A stretch of 64,000 nt of DNA from the NCBI RefSeq assembly GCF_022524485.1, contig NZ_JAKXMK010000013.1, forward strand, positions 62,001 to 126,000. The letters run 5' to 3'. Below the pieces are notes generated by a model. That model ran no database searches and was not told the DNA's origin. It saw nothing but the letters and a program-made list of their open reading frames with translations. This stretch comes from Pseudonocardia alaniniphila (GTDB lineage Bacteria > Actinomycetota > Actinomycetes > Mycobacteriales > Pseudonocardiaceae). Both the position numbers and the translations under genes were made by a program. How positions within the stretch are numbered: position 1 is the first letter of the stretch; each line of letters starts with the position of its first letter. Shown one piece after another: positions 35,083-45,829 of the stretch.

Positions 35083-36900
35083 CTACCTCGGAGCTTCGGA
35101 CAGGTCCGTCCAGCGGGCGAGGGCCGTCCGGTTGGGCGCCCCGGTCTTGCGCAGCAGCGCTCCCACATGCTTCTCGACGGTCTTCGCCGAGATCCCGAGC
35201 CGGTCGGCGATCTGCTTGTCGCGCATTCCGAGCTCCACCAGCGTGCGGACCTCGCGCTCCCGGCTGGTGAGCCGGTCGTTGCCGACGCGGTCGCGCCCCC
35301 GGACGGCGCCGATCACGCTCTCGGTGAGCAGCGCGTCCCGGCGGGCCGCAGCCAGTACGGCGCGGGCGAGCGCGGCGCCGTCCAGGTCGGTCCCGACGCA
35401 GCCGCTGGCCCCGGCGTGCACGGCGTCGCGCAGCAGTTCGTCGGAGAGGTCGTCGGTCATCACGAGCATCGAGACGCCCGGTACCGCGGCCCGTATGTAG
35501 GAGGTCAGCCGGGCGCCGTCGAGAACCGGCATGCGCAGGTCGAGCAGCACGACGTGCGGGTCGAGCACCCGCACCGCGTCGACCACGTCACGGGCGTCGC
35601 TGATCTCACCCACGACGAGGATGTCGGGCTCCGCCTGGCCCAGCAGCCGCACGAGGCCCGCCCGTACGACGGGCCGCGCGTCGGCGACGAGCACTCGCCA
35701 CGGCACGTCCGCGCGTGCCGCGCTACCCGTGTCGCGTGGCTCGTAGGGGATCCGCGCCCGGATCCGCGTGCCCCACCCCGGCGTCGACTCGATCTCCAGC
35801 TCGGCGCCGAGCCGATGCGCCCGTGCGACGATCCCGTGCAGCCCGAGGCCGGACCGACGGCGATCGGTGAGGACCGCGGAGTCGAACCCGACGCCGTCGT
35901 CCTCGACGACGACCACGACGTCCTCGGCGCCGTACATCATGCCGACCCGCACGGACGCCGCCCTGGCGTGCGTGATGACGTTGGTGAGCGCCTCTTGGAC
36001 CAGGCGCAGTGCTTGCTGGCCGATCTCGGGTCGCAACGCAGGCGGCTCGCCGGTGACGACGAGGTCGGTGCGGATGCTCGTGGTCGAGCGGGCCCATGCG
36101 AGCTCGACGGCGATGGCGTCCTCCAGCGAGTGCAACTCGAGAAGAGCCGGCCCCAGGCCGAGGACGGTGCGCCTGGTCTCGGCGAGCGCGGCGCGGGCCG
36201 CCTCCCGTGCGGCGGAGATGTGCTCCGAGCCCGGCTCCTCGGAGGCGTCGAGGTGCAGGAGGATCGACCCGAGGGCGCGGGCCACGGTGTCGTGGACATC
36301 ACGCACGACCCGCTCCCGCTCGGCGCTCACGGCCAGTCGCCGGGCCCGTTCAGCGGCTTCGGCGTGCAGCCTCGCGTTCACGATGGCGATGGCGGCGTGG
36401 GTGGCGAACAGACCCAGCAGGCCGATGTCCTCGTCGCGGAACCGGACCTGCGGGTCGGTGCTGAACACGACGCAGGCCCCGATGATCCGGCCGCCCCACT
36501 CGATGGGCACCGCGACGGTCGCGTGCAGCCGGGCTCGATCGGGCGGGGCGACGTGGCCCCCGCTGACCTGGGAGTAGCTGTCGAACACCACCGGCGCCCG
36601 GTTGGCGACGACCGCGCCGGTGGCGCCCTCCTCCAGCGGGAAGACCTTGCCCTCCTGGCAGCCGACGCCGAGATCGACCTCCTTGCGGTAGGTCCCGGCC
36701 CGCTCGTCGACGGTGGAGATGGAGCCGGCGTCGCCGCCGAGGAGTACGACTGCACGCCGCAGGATGCGCTGCAGCAGCGGCTGCAAGCTGAACTGGCCCG
36801 CGAGGTCTTCGACGGCTCCGGTGAGAGCGTCGACCTGGTCGTGCGGACTGACCCGGGCGTGTCGTCCGAAGGTGGCGGCCAGGGTCTCCTCGCTGCTCAC
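35083..36900 (-). CDS. Fused GAF-histidine kinase and LuxR-type response regulator
   Basis: 605 residues combining both halves of a NarX/NarL-type two-component system. A GAF domain spans about 30-180. A HisKA_3 helix carries H203 in VVRDVHDTVARAL, and an HATPase domain follows with N307 in QEALTNVIT and the G box DDGVGFD. A receiver covers about 402-515 with phospho-acceptor D454 in LLDLRMP, and a LuxR HTH covers about 540-600 (LTSREREVRTLVELG). The receiver is degenerate: the usual acidic pair is reduced (VADARP) and the conserved lysine after GASG is missing. It lies between the sugar importer (divergent) and the aldolase operon (same strand) and likely controls both. Confidence 0.88.
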   Translation of the reverse strand: MSSEETLAATFGRHARVSPHDQVDALTGAVEDLAGQFSLQPLLQRILRRAVVLLGGDAGSISTVDERAGTYRKEVDLGVGCQEGKVFPLEEGATGAVVANRAPVVFDSYSQVSGGHVAPPDRARLHATVAVPIEWGGRIIGACVVFSTDPQVRFRDEDIGLLGLFATHAAIAIVNARLHAEAAERARRLAVSAERERVVRDVHDTVARALGSILLHLDASEEPGSEHISAAREAARAALAETRRTVLGLGPALLELHSLEDAIAVELAWARSTTSIRTDLVVTGEPPALRPEIGQQALRLVQEALTNVITHARAASVRVGMMYGAEDVVVVVEDDGVGFDSAVLTDRRRSGLGLHGIVARAHRLGAELEIESTPGWGTRIRARIPYEPRDTGSAARADVPWRVLVADARPVVRAGLVRLLGQAEPDILVVGEISDARDVVDAVRVLDPHVVLLDLRMPVLDGARLTSYIRAAVPGVSMLVMTDDLSDELLRDAVHAGASGCVGTDLDGAALARAVLAAARRDALLTESVIGAVRGRDRVGNDRLTSREREVRTLVELGMRDKQIADRLGISAKTVEKHVGALLRKTGAPNRTALARWTDLSEAPR

Positions 36901-37048
36901 CCCGGAGGCCAGGGCACGCAGTGGCGTGAGGCGCGCATGTTCGGATGGTAGCTGCGATGACGCCTGCCGACTTCCCGCGAACGGCGCCCGCCGAACGGTC
37001 CGAGGTGTGCCTCGGCGCGTTCCGTCTCGTTGACGGGTGCGGGCAGGT

Positions 37049-37091
37049 TTCCTAGTGTCCGGCGCGGGGTGATCGGGGTCACCCTTCCTAG
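37049..37091 (+). promoter_or_regulatory. Candidate regulator sites before the sugar ABC operon
   Basis: The 336-bp gap between the divergent kinase-regulator gene and the importer operon has no gene. It contains a direct repeat TTCCTAG (37049-37055 and 37085-37091, 36 bp apart) flanking the inverted repeat GGGTGA-N6-TCACCC (37067-37084). These are candidate binding sites for the adjacent LuxR-type regulator. Confidence 0.35.
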
Positions 37092-37236
37092 GGGGTCCAG
37101 TGGCGGGCAGCGCGGATGCACGTTCGATGGCACAACCTCGCCTGCCCAGCCGGCCTCGTCCAAGCGCATGCGGCGGGCCGTCCGAGCGACACGAACCGCG
37201 GTCCGCTCCGGCGGCCGTGGAGAGGGAGCGGGAGCG

Positions 37237-38280
37237 ATGATGCGAACGATCACGGGCGGTAGGCGCTCACTGGCGACAGCCCTGGCCGTGGCACTGGCGG
37301 GGATCGTTGCTCTCGCCGGATGCACCCAGAAGAACCCGGACGCCGCGGCGGGCGGGGGAGGCGGCGAGGACCGGGTCACCGTGGCGTTCGTGCCCAAGCT
37401 GCAGGGCATCCCGTACTTCGAGGCGATGAACACCGGTGGCCGGCAGGCGGCCGAGGACCTCGGCATCGAGTGGATCTACCGCGGCGGCACCACCGCCGAT
37501 CCGGGCGCGCAGACCGACATCGTGAACTCGCTGATCCAGCAGCGCGTGGACGTCCTGGTGGTCGCACCGAACGACCCGGACTCGATGGCTCCGGTGCTGC
37601 AGGAGGCCAAGGACGCCGGCATCCACGTGATGACCAGTGACACCGACGCCCCGGGCTCCGTGCGTGAGGCGTTCGTCAACCAGGCCACCGCGGAGGGCGT
37701 CGGCACCGCGCTCACCGACTCGCTGATGACGGCGATGGGCGGCTCCGGCAAGTACGCGATCGTCTCCTGCGGCCAGACCGCCGCGAACCTCAACTCGTGG
37801 ATCGAGGTGCAGCGCAGGGTGACCGCGGAGAAGTACCCCGGCGCGCAGATCGTCGACGTCGTCTACGCGGGTGAGGACGAGGCGCAGTCGGTGGCGATGG
37901 CGAAGGACCTGATGAACGCCCACCCGGACCTCACCGGTCTCGTCGGGGAGTGCACGGCGTCCGCACCGGGCGTCGCCAAGGCCGTGACGGAGGCGGGCAA
38001 GGTCGGGCAGGTCTTCACGGTCGGTCTCGGCACGCCGCAGTCGATGAAGCAGTACCTCGAGAACGGCTCGTCCTCCGCGGCGATCCTGTGGGACGTCGAG
38101 CAGCTCGGCTACCTCACCGCGTGGGCGGGCAAGCAGCTCGCGTCGGGCACGCCGTTCCAGGCCACCAACAAGGTCAACGACTCGCTGACCGCGGTGCAGT
38201 GGACCGAGAGCGACAAGTCGCTCCTGCTGGGCAACCCGTTGCAGATCACCAAGGACAACGTCGACCAGTACAACTACTGA
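37237..38280 (+). CDS. Sugar ABC transporter substrate-binding lipoprotein (RhaS/RbsB type)
   Basis: 347-residue periplasmic-binding-protein I family lipoprotein. Signal peptide with lipobox LAGC near residue 29. The mature part starts VTVAFVPKLQGIPYFEAMNTGGRQAAEDLG, the classical pattern for rhamnose/AI-2-like binding proteins. The paired ATG codons at 37237 and 37240 follow GAGGGAGCGGGAG. First gene of a five-gene operon (binding protein, ATPase, two permeases, isomerase), an order shared with RhaSTPQ and Lsr importers. The ligand is probably a free sugar or polyol. Confidence 0.9.
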   Translation: MMRTITGGRRSLATALAVALAGIVALAGCTQKNPDAAAGGGGGEDRVTVAFVPKLQGIPYFEAMNTGGRQAAEDLGIEWIYRGGTTADPGAQTDIVNSLIQQRVDVLVVAPNDPDSMAPVLQEAKDAGIHVMTSDTDAPGSVREAFVNQATAEGVGTALTDSLMTAMGGSGKYAIVSCGQTAANLNSWIEVQRRVTAEKYPGAQIVDVVYAGEDEAQSVAMAKDLMNAHPDLTGLVGECTASAPGVAKAVTEAGKVGQVFTVGLGTPQSMKQYLENGSSSAAILWDVEQLGYLTAWAGKQLASGTPFQATNKVNDSLTAVQWTESDKSLLLGNPLQITKDNVDQYNY

Positions 38281-38284
38281 CCCG

Positions 38285-39834
<1,550 letters not shown>

Positions 39835-39838
<4 letters not shown>

Positions 39839-40833
39839 CGGCCACAACCACGGCTGTGCCGGTCGCCCGCAGGCGGCCGCGCGTGCGCGCCATCGAGGGG
39901 CAGGAGCTCGCGCTCCTCGGCGTGACCGGGCTGCTGTGGCTCGTTCTCGCGCTGACCACCGAGACGTTCCTCACCGCGGGCAACGTGCAGAACATCCTCT
40001 TCACGGTCGCGCCGATCGCGCTGATCGGCATCGGCATGACCGCGGTGATCGTCACGGCCGGCATCGACGTCTCCGTGGGCAGCCAGGCCGCGGTGGTGAT
40101 GGTCGTGATCGCCCTGCTCGTCAGGGATGCGGGGCTGCCGTTCCTGCCGGCGCTTGCGGTCGCCGTCGTCACCGGGCTGGCGCTGGGGGCCGTCAACGGG
40201 CTGCTCGTGGCCTACGGCGGGATCCACCCGATCATCGTCACGTTCGGCACGCTGAACATCTACCGGTTCGTCGCCCTGCAGATCTTCGGGAACGAGCAGG
40301 TCGCGGGGGTGCCCGGCACGTTCGGCCCGATCGGGGGCGGTGCCGAGGGACGGCTGCTCGGGGTGCCCGCGGCGTGGTGGCTCACGGTCGTGCTGGCCGC
40401 CGGGATGTGGTGCTACATGCGGTTCTGGGCCACCGGACGCCATCTCTACGCGGTGGGCGGTGACGCGTTCGCCGCGCGGCTGGCCGGCGTGCGTGTGCGG
40501 AGGCGGCAGATCAGCGCCTACGTCCTCACCGGTGCGTGCGTGGGCCTGGCGGCCTGCGTGCTCATCGGCAGCGGCGGGCTCGTGCAGCAGAACGTCGGCA
40601 CCGGCCTGGAACTGCGGGTCATCGCCGCTGTGGTCATCGGCGGCACCAGCATCATCGGCGGGCGCGGCACCGTTCTCGGGACGCTGCTGGGCGCGCTGCT
40701 CGTCGGCACCGTCACCAGCGCCGTCACGCTGCTGACCTGGCCGACCGAGCTGACCCAGCTCTTCATCGGGCTGTTCATCCTCGTGGCGGTCGGTGTCGAC
40801 CTGCTGCGCGAGCGGCGCAGGAGTGCCACATGA
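39835..40833 (+). CDS. Sugar ABC transporter permease (CUT2 family)
   Basis: 332-residue membrane protein of the RbsC/RhaP type with eight to ten predicted helices. Family motifs are VTAGIDVSVGSQAA, LGAVNGLLVAYGGIHPIIVTFGTLNIYR and VIGGTSIIGGRGTVLGTLLGALL. Starts at a GTG overlapping the ATPase gene and ends with an ATGA overlap into the second permease. Confidence 0.92.
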
Positions 40834-41900
40834 CCGACACCCGCACCCCACCGGCGCCGGCCGTCGGACACGGCGAGAGCATCGCGCAGCGGGTGCTGCG
40901 GGTGGCGCTCACCGAGCGGGTCGTGCTGCTCGCGGTGCTGCTCGTCGTGGTGGTCGTGTGGTTCCGGCTGCTGGGTAGCGGTGGCTACCTCGTCGCGCCC
41001 TACGACCTGCGTTACCTCGGCAATGCGCTCGAGTCGATGGTGCCGTTCGCCCTGCTTGCGCTCGCCGAGCTCTTCGTGATCGTCTCCGGCCGGGGTGGCA
41101 TCGACCTCTCCGTCGGCGCGATCGTGTCGCTCGCCGGGATGGTGTTCGGGTTGATGGTCGGCGAGTGGGGTTGGCCGCTGCTGCCGTCGATCGTCGGCTG
41201 CCTCGTCGTGGGGGCCCTGCTCGGCGCGGTCAACGGCACGCTCGTGGCCTACCTGCGGTTCCCGGCCCTCATCGCGACCCTGGCCACCTACTACGCCTAC
41301 AGCTCGCTCGCCCTCGTCGCCAACGCGAACGCCCCGATCTCCACGCCGCCGATCGTGGCGCTGCACGACCTCACCCGGAACGTGGAGCTGCCGCTGCTCC
41401 CGCCCGTCCCGTTGCACGTGTTCACGATCCTGCTGCCGTGCGTCGTGCTGGCGTGGGTGGTGCTCGCCCGATCGACCTACGGCCGGTCGCTCTACGCCGT
41501 GGGCACCAACGACGTCGCCGCCGGGTACGCGGCGCAGCCCGTGACGCGCACCCGGTTCACCGCGTACGTCGTCTCCGGCCTGCTCTCGGGCGTGGTCGCG
41601 CTGGTGACGGTGGCGCAGTTCGCCTCGGCACGGCCGGACGCGGGCACCGTCGGCAACGGGATGGCGCTTCCCGCGATCACGATCGCCGTGCTCGGCGGCG
41701 TCGCCATCCAGGGCGGGATCGGGCGTATCGGCGGCGTTCTCGTGGCGGCGCTGCTCGTCACGTGGCTCAACGCCGGGATGCTGCTCGCCTTCGAGGGCTC
41801 GGACGGCAGCCGCTACCAGCTGCTCGCGCTGGGGCTCGTGCTCGTGCTGTCCGCCCTGCTCAACACGCTGGCCCTGCGCCGGTACGGCCGGCTCTCGTGA
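40830..41900 (+). CDS. Sugar ABC transporter permease (CUT2 family), second
   Basis: 356-residue paralogue of the preceding permease, expected to form a heterodimer with it. The motifs SGRGGIDLSVGAIVSLAGM, LGAVNGTLVAYLRFPALIATLATYY and VLGGVAIQGGIGRIGGV are clear. The ATG overlaps the previous stop (ATGA). Two unlike permeases plus one two-domain ATPase matches the rhamnose or AI-2 importer layout rather than ribose, which uses a homodimer. Confidence 0.91.
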   Translation: MTDTRTPPAPAVGHGESIAQRVLRVALTERVVLLAVLLVVVVVWFRLLGSGGYLVAPYDLRYLGNALESMVPFALLALAELFVIVSGRGGIDLSVGAIVSLAGMVFGLMVGEWGWPLLPSIVGCLVVGALLGAVNGTLVAYLRFPALIATLATYYAYSSLALVANANAPISTPPIVALHDLTRNVELPLLPPVPLHVFTILLPCVVLAWVVLARSTYGRSLYAVGTNDVAAGYAAQPVTRTRFTAYVVSGLLSGVVALVTVAQFASARPDAGTVGNGMALPAITIAVLGGVAIQGGIGRIGGVLVAALLVTWLNAGMLLAFEGSDGSRYQLLALGLVLVLSALLNTLALRRYGRLS

Positions 41901-41923
41901 ACGTCGCACGCCCCGGAGGTCCC

Positions 41924-42790
41924 ATGAACCCGCTCGGCATCCACGCGCTCGTCTGGGCCGGTGGGTGGTCCCACGCCGAGTGCGAGCACGCCGTGCGCAA
42001 CACCAGGGAGGCCGGGTACGACCTGATCGAGATCCCGGCGCTCGACCCGGCCACCATCGATCCGAGCCACACGAAGTCGGTGCTCGCCGACCACGGTCTG
42101 CGTGCCGTGTGCTCGCTGGGGCTCGACCTCGACGCCGACATCTCCTCGCCCGACCCGGAGGTGGTGGCCCGCGGCGAGGCGAAGCTCGCGGACGCGCTGG
42201 CCGTGGTGACCGGCGTCGGAGGCGACTACCTCGGTGGCGCCGTCTACTCGGCGCTGGCCAAGTACGGCCATCCGCTCGACCCCCGCGGCCGCGACAACAT
42301 GATCGCGGGCCTGCGCCGTCTCGCCCGCGCCGCGGCCGACCACGGTGTGACGGTCGGGCTGGAGCCGGTGAACCGGTACGAGTCGAACGCGATCAACACG
42401 GTGGCCGATGCCCTCGCCGTGATCACCGACGTCGGCGAGCCCAACGTCGTGGTGCACCTGGACGTCTACCACGCCAATATCGAGGAGCGGGACTTCACCG
42501 CTCCGGTCGTGGAGGCGGGGGACCGGCTCGGATATGTCCACATCGGCGAGTCGCACCGCGGGTATCTCGGCACCGGCACGATCGACTTCCCGGCGTTCTT
42601 CGCCGCGCTCGCGGCGGCGGGCTACGCCGGGCCGGTCACGTTCGAGTCGTTCTCCCGGGCGGTGGTCTCCGCCGATCTCTCGGACCGTCTCGCGGTCTGG
42701 CGCAACATGTGGTCCGACGGGATGGACCTGGCGGTGCACGCCCGCCGGTTCATCGCCGACGGCCTTGCGGCAGCGGAGCGAACGAGGTAG
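41924..42790 (+). CDS. TIM-barrel sugar isomerase/epimerase (ketose 3-epimerase-like)
   Basis: 288-residue AP-endonuclease-2-like TIM barrel of the D-psicose/D-tagatose 3-epimerase group. The metal site is seen in GLEPVNRYESN (Glu near residue 147), HLDVYHANIEE (Asp and His), VHIGESHRGYLGTG, and the final VTFESFS glutamate. The ATG at 41924 has GGAGGT nearby. It closes the importer operon, so it probably acts on the imported sugar before phosphorylation. It converges with the NAD-epimerase gene with 8 bp between. Confidence 0.87.
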   Translation: MNPLGIHALVWAGGWSHAECEHAVRNTREAGYDLIEIPALDPATIDPSHTKSVLADHGLRAVCSLGLDLDADISSPDPEVVARGEAKLADALAVVTGVGGDYLGGAVYSALAKYGHPLDPRGRDNMIAGLRRLARAAADHGVTVGLEPVNRYESNAINTVADALAVITDVGEPNVVVHLDVYHANIEERDFTAPVVEAGDRLGYVHIGESHRGYLGTGTIDFPAFFAALAAAGYAGPVTFESFSRAVVSADLSDRLAVWRNMWSDGMDLAVHARRFIADGLAAAERTR

Positions 42791-42798
42791 CGACCACC

Positions 42799-43665
42799 TC
42801 AGTCCGAGGGCGGTGACTGCTCACCGGCCGACACCGCGGGGTGCTCGTCGCGGGCGTCCCATCCGAGCTCCGCGAGTGCCTTCGCGGTGGAGTAGAAGCC
42901 CGCGTCGCCCGGGAGCGGGGCACGCAGCGGCACCTGCGGGTACCAGCGCCGGGCCAGCTCCTCGGACGCCGTGGTGCTGGCGGTGCGCGTCCCGACGATG
43001 TTGTAGACGCCGTGGCCGGGTGCCGGGCGGTGCAGGGCCAGCAGGCAGGCCGCGGCCGCCGAGTCGAACGACGTCCAGCCCCACAGGTGGAGCCGTTCGT
43101 GCTGGTCGTCGTTGTCGCCCGCCGCCCGCGCGGCCGTGATGTCCTCGCGCAGTGCGTGCAGCCGCAACGCGGAGAACGGCACGTGCGGCCGTCGTCGCGC
43201 GAACGCCGCCATCTGCTGCTCGACCAGCCATTTCGAGAGGCTGTAGGAGTCCTCGCAGTACGAAGGGTGCTCCTCGTCGACGGGGAAGTAGTCATAACGC
43301 GGATCGGCGCTGTAGATCCCGCCGATCGCGTTGACGCTCGACGCCACGCAGACGGCGCGCAACCCGTGTTCCTCGGCCGCCACCAGCACGTTGTACGTGC
43401 CACCGACGTTCGTCCGGTACACCTCGGGCTCCGGGTAGCGGGGGCTGGTGAGCGCGCCCAGGTGGACCACGGCGTCCGTGCCGGAGAGCGCGGCCCGCAC
43501 CTCGTCGAGCTCGGTGAGGTCCGCCGCTCGCCACTCGACGTCGGTGGTCGTCGCCGGGACCGCGGCAGGCAGATCCACGGCGAGCACGCCGTGGCCTGCC
43601 TTGAGCGCCCGGGCGACGACATAGCGACCGAGCCTGCCCGCCGCGCCGGTGACCGCTATCCGCAC
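42799..43665 (-). CDS. NAD-dependent epimerase/dehydratase family protein (uronate-dehydrogenase-like)
   Basis: 288-residue extended short-chain dehydrogenase. The Rossmann motif is VTGAAGRLGRYV and the catalytic motif is YSLSK, with the serine in CVASSVNAIGG. Its length and the segment SPRYPEPEVYRTNVGGTYNVLVAA resemble uronate dehydrogenase and related sugar-acid enzymes. It is the last gene of a long - strand operon beside an enolase-superfamily dehydratase, a pairing seen in oxidative uronate pathways. GTG start with GGAG 7 nt upstream. Confidence 0.82.
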   Translation of the reverse strand: MRIAVTGAAGRLGRYVVARALKAGHGVLAVDLPAAVPATTTDVEWRAADLTELDEVRAALSGTDAVVHLGALTSPRYPEPEVYRTNVGGTYNVLVAAEEHGLRAVCVASSVNAIGGIYSADPRYDYFPVDEEHPSYCEDSYSLSKWLVEQQMAAFARRRPHVPFSALRLHALREDITAARAAGDNDDQHERLHLWGWTSFDSAAAACLLALHRPAPGHGVYNIVGTRTASTTASEELARRWYPQVPLRAPLPGDAGFYSTAKALAELGWDARDEHPAVSAGEQSPPSD

Positions 43666-43668
43666 CGC

Positions 43669-44958
43669 TCAGCTCCAGAGCCGGTCGTGGCTCGACTCGC
43701 CGTCCCACTGCGCCGACTCGGCGAAGAACACGGGGTCGCGCGGGTCGAGCTGCGCCATGAACAGCTCCTCGTTGATGTCGCCGAACCCGAGCCCGGGCGT
43801 GTCCGGCACGGCGATGTGGCCGTCCTGGATGAGCGGGCGGGGCAGATCGGTGACGAGATCGCTCCAGAACGGCACGTCGGCGGCGTGGTGCTCCAGCGCG
43901 AGGAAGTTCTCCGTGGCCGCCGCGAGGTGCACGCACGCCATCGTCGCGATCGGCGACGCCGCAAGGTGCAGGGCCATCGCGACACCGCGTTCCTGCGCGT
44001 AGTCGCCGAGCCTCTTGGTCTCGGTGATGCCGCCGGACGTGGCGGGGTCCGGGTGGATCACCCGCACCGCGCCCGCGTCGAGCAGCGGCTTGAACCCCTC
44101 GGTGAGGTAGATGTCCTCGCCGGTACACGTCGGCACCGCGACGGCCTCGGTGAGCTGGCGCCACTGGTCGGTGAACTGCCAGGGGATCAGGTCCTCGATC
44201 CACGCCAGCGTGAACGGCTCCAGCGCGCGTCCGATCCGGATGCAGGAGTCGAGCGCGATATGTCCGAAGTGGTCGGTGGCGAGCGCGACGTCGTACCCGA
44301 TGATCCCGCGCACGGTCTCCACGTAGCTCGCCAGGTGCTCCACGCCCTTGGCCGTGACCTGGATACCGGAGAAGGGGTGCATCACCGTGGTGGTCTCGCG
44401 GGCCTCCGGTGGCGCGATCACCGTGCCCGGAACGTCCCAGAGCAGGTTCACGCCGAGGTCCATCTTGAGCATCGTGAACCCGCGCTGCTTGCGCTCCAGC
44501 AGCCGCTGCCCCATCTCGTGCGGGTCGGGCACCGACGGGGTGTCGGCGTAGCAGCGGATCGAGTCCCGGAACTGCCCTCCGACCAGCGCGTACGCGGGCA
44601 CACCGTAGGCCTTGCCCGCGAGGTCCATCAGAGCCATCTCGACGCCGGACACGCCGCCGCCCTGCCGAGCGTGGAAGCCGAACTGTTTGATCTTGCGGAA
44701 GATCTTGTCGACGTTGCACGGGTTCTCGCCGACGAGGCGGCTCTTGAGCATCAGTGCGTAGGTGGCGCTCGCCTGGTCGCGCACCTCGCCGTAGCCCACG
44801 AGGCCCTGGTTCGTGTCGATCCTGATGATCGACGACCGGAACGGCACTTCGTGCAGGTTGGCCACCCGCAGGTCGGTGATGCGCAACGCGCTCGGCCGCG
44901 AGGCCGTGCTGACGTGCTCCTCGGTGACGACGGACGCGTCGCTGCTCGTGGTGGTCAC
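43669..44958 (-). CDS. Mandelate racemase/muconate lactonizing enzyme family protein (sugar-acid dehydratase-like), 1
   Basis: 429-residue enolase-superfamily enzyme. An N-terminal capping domain is followed by a barrel with metal ligands in ALATDHFGH (Asp), LAWIEDLIP (Glu) and TCTGEDIY (Glu), plus a histidine in ALHLAASP that would act as acid or base. The family abstracts the proton next to a carboxylate, usually to dehydrate a sugar acid. An N-terminal extension of about 25 residues is Ser/Thr-rich. The neighbour upstream encodes an RraA-family protein, a pairing repeated at 52.5-54.4 kb. GTG start with GGAGAGGAG. Confidence 0.88.
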   Translation of the reverse strand: MTTTSSDASVVTEEHVSTASRPSALRITDLRVANLHEVPFRSSIIRIDTNQGLVGYGEVRDQASATYALMLKSRLVGENPCNVDKIFRKIKQFGFHARQGGGVSGVEMALMDLAGKAYGVPAYALVGGQFRDSIRCYADTPSVPDPHEMGQRLLERKQRGFTMLKMDLGVNLLWDVPGTVIAPPEARETTTVMHPFSGIQVTAKGVEHLASYVETVRGIIGYDVALATDHFGHIALDSCIRIGRALEPFTLAWIEDLIPWQFTDQWRQLTEAVAVPTCTGEDIYLTEGFKPLLDAGAVRVIHPDPATSGGITETKRLGDYAQERGVAMALHLAASPIATMACVHLAAATENFLALEHHAADVPFWSDLVTDLPRPLIQDGHIAVPDTPGLGFGDINEELFMAQLDPRDPVFFAESAQWDGESSHDRLWS

Positions 44959-44959
44959 C

Positions 44960-45793
44960 TCAGCGCTCCTCTCCGGCGCGAGCCGCGCGCCACTGCTGGA
45001 AGTCCGCCTCGATCTCCTCGCTCCACGTGGCGACGTCGATCTGCGCGCTCGTCCAGCGCCGTTCCGACAGGCGCTGCTTGCCGAACACGTCCCGCACGCG
45101 GGTGTCCTCGCTCGCCGCGGCCACGTCCGCCGCGAGGTGCGCGGGGATCACCGCCACGCCCGTAGGCGTGCCGAGCACGACGTCCCCCGGCAGCACGGTG
45201 ATGCCCCCGATGCGGATCGGGATGTTGATCCCGGCGAGCGTGACACCGCGGATCGGCGTGGGGTCGACGGCCCGGTGGAAGATGTTGACCCCGCCCTCGA
45301 GCTGCTGCAGCCCCTGCAGGTCGCGGATGCCTCCATCGATCACGGCGCCGACGCCGGTGCGGGTGGCCACGGCGGTGCCGAGGTTGTCGCCCACCACGGT
45401 GCCCTCGACGATCTTGCCGAAGATGTCGACGACCATGATGTCGCCGCTCTCCAGCGTCTCGATCACCCAGGAGTTCTGCCGGTCGCCCTCCAGATGCCCT
45501 TCCCGTCTCCCGGCCTCCACCACCACCGCGTCGAGGTCGGGTCGGTGCGGCAGGAACTGCGCCGTGACGGCCCGTCCGACGATCACGGTGCCGGGGTGGG
45601 TCTCGCGCCACTCGCCCGCGAACTGCCGCACGTATCCGGCCTTGAACAGGAACCCCCACGCCTCCTCGGTGGTGGCGAGGCGCAGGCTGTCCAGCACCTC
45701 GTCGGGCACTCGGGGCCGGCCGGAGCCGAAGCGCTCACCTGTCCAGGCCGCCGTGAGCTCTTCGAGGTCGTCCTTGCCGGGTTGGATGCGCAC
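44960..45793 (-). CDS. RraA family protein, long and divergent, 1
   Basis: 277-residue member of the RraA/HMG-CHA-aldolase family. The metal-site motif VIDGGIRD is intact, and IGGITVLPGDVVLG matches the family. The usual acidic motif after PGD (GDxDGV) is replaced by GTPTGV. The protein is about 40 residues longer than its relative at 53730, partly in an insert around the NSWVIETLESGDIMVVDIFGKIVEG region. Family members cleave or decarboxylate oxo-acids, or inhibit RNase E. The dehydratase next door suggests an aldolase or decarboxylase role on its product. Confidence 0.8.
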   Translation of the reverse strand: MRIQPGKDDLEELTAAWTGERFGSGRPRVPDEVLDSLRLATTEEAWGFLFKAGYVRQFAGEWRETHPGTVIVGRAVTAQFLPHRPDLDAVVVEAGRREGHLEGDRQNSWVIETLESGDIMVVDIFGKIVEGTVVGDNLGTAVATRTGVGAVIDGGIRDLQGLQQLEGGVNIFHRAVDPTPIRGVTLAGINIPIRIGGITVLPGDVVLGTPTGVAVIPAHLAADVAAASEDTRVRDVFGKQRLSERRWTSAQIDVATWSEEIEADFQQWRAARAGEER

Positions 45794-45829
45794 GTCCTCT
45801 TCGCCTTCTCTCTCGTCGGGTCGTACGGG

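Noticed and set aside
35029-36951. 640-codon + strand frame opposite the kinase-regulator fusion
   Set aside because: Antisense shadow of a gene with unambiguous GAF, kinase, receiver and HTH motifs.
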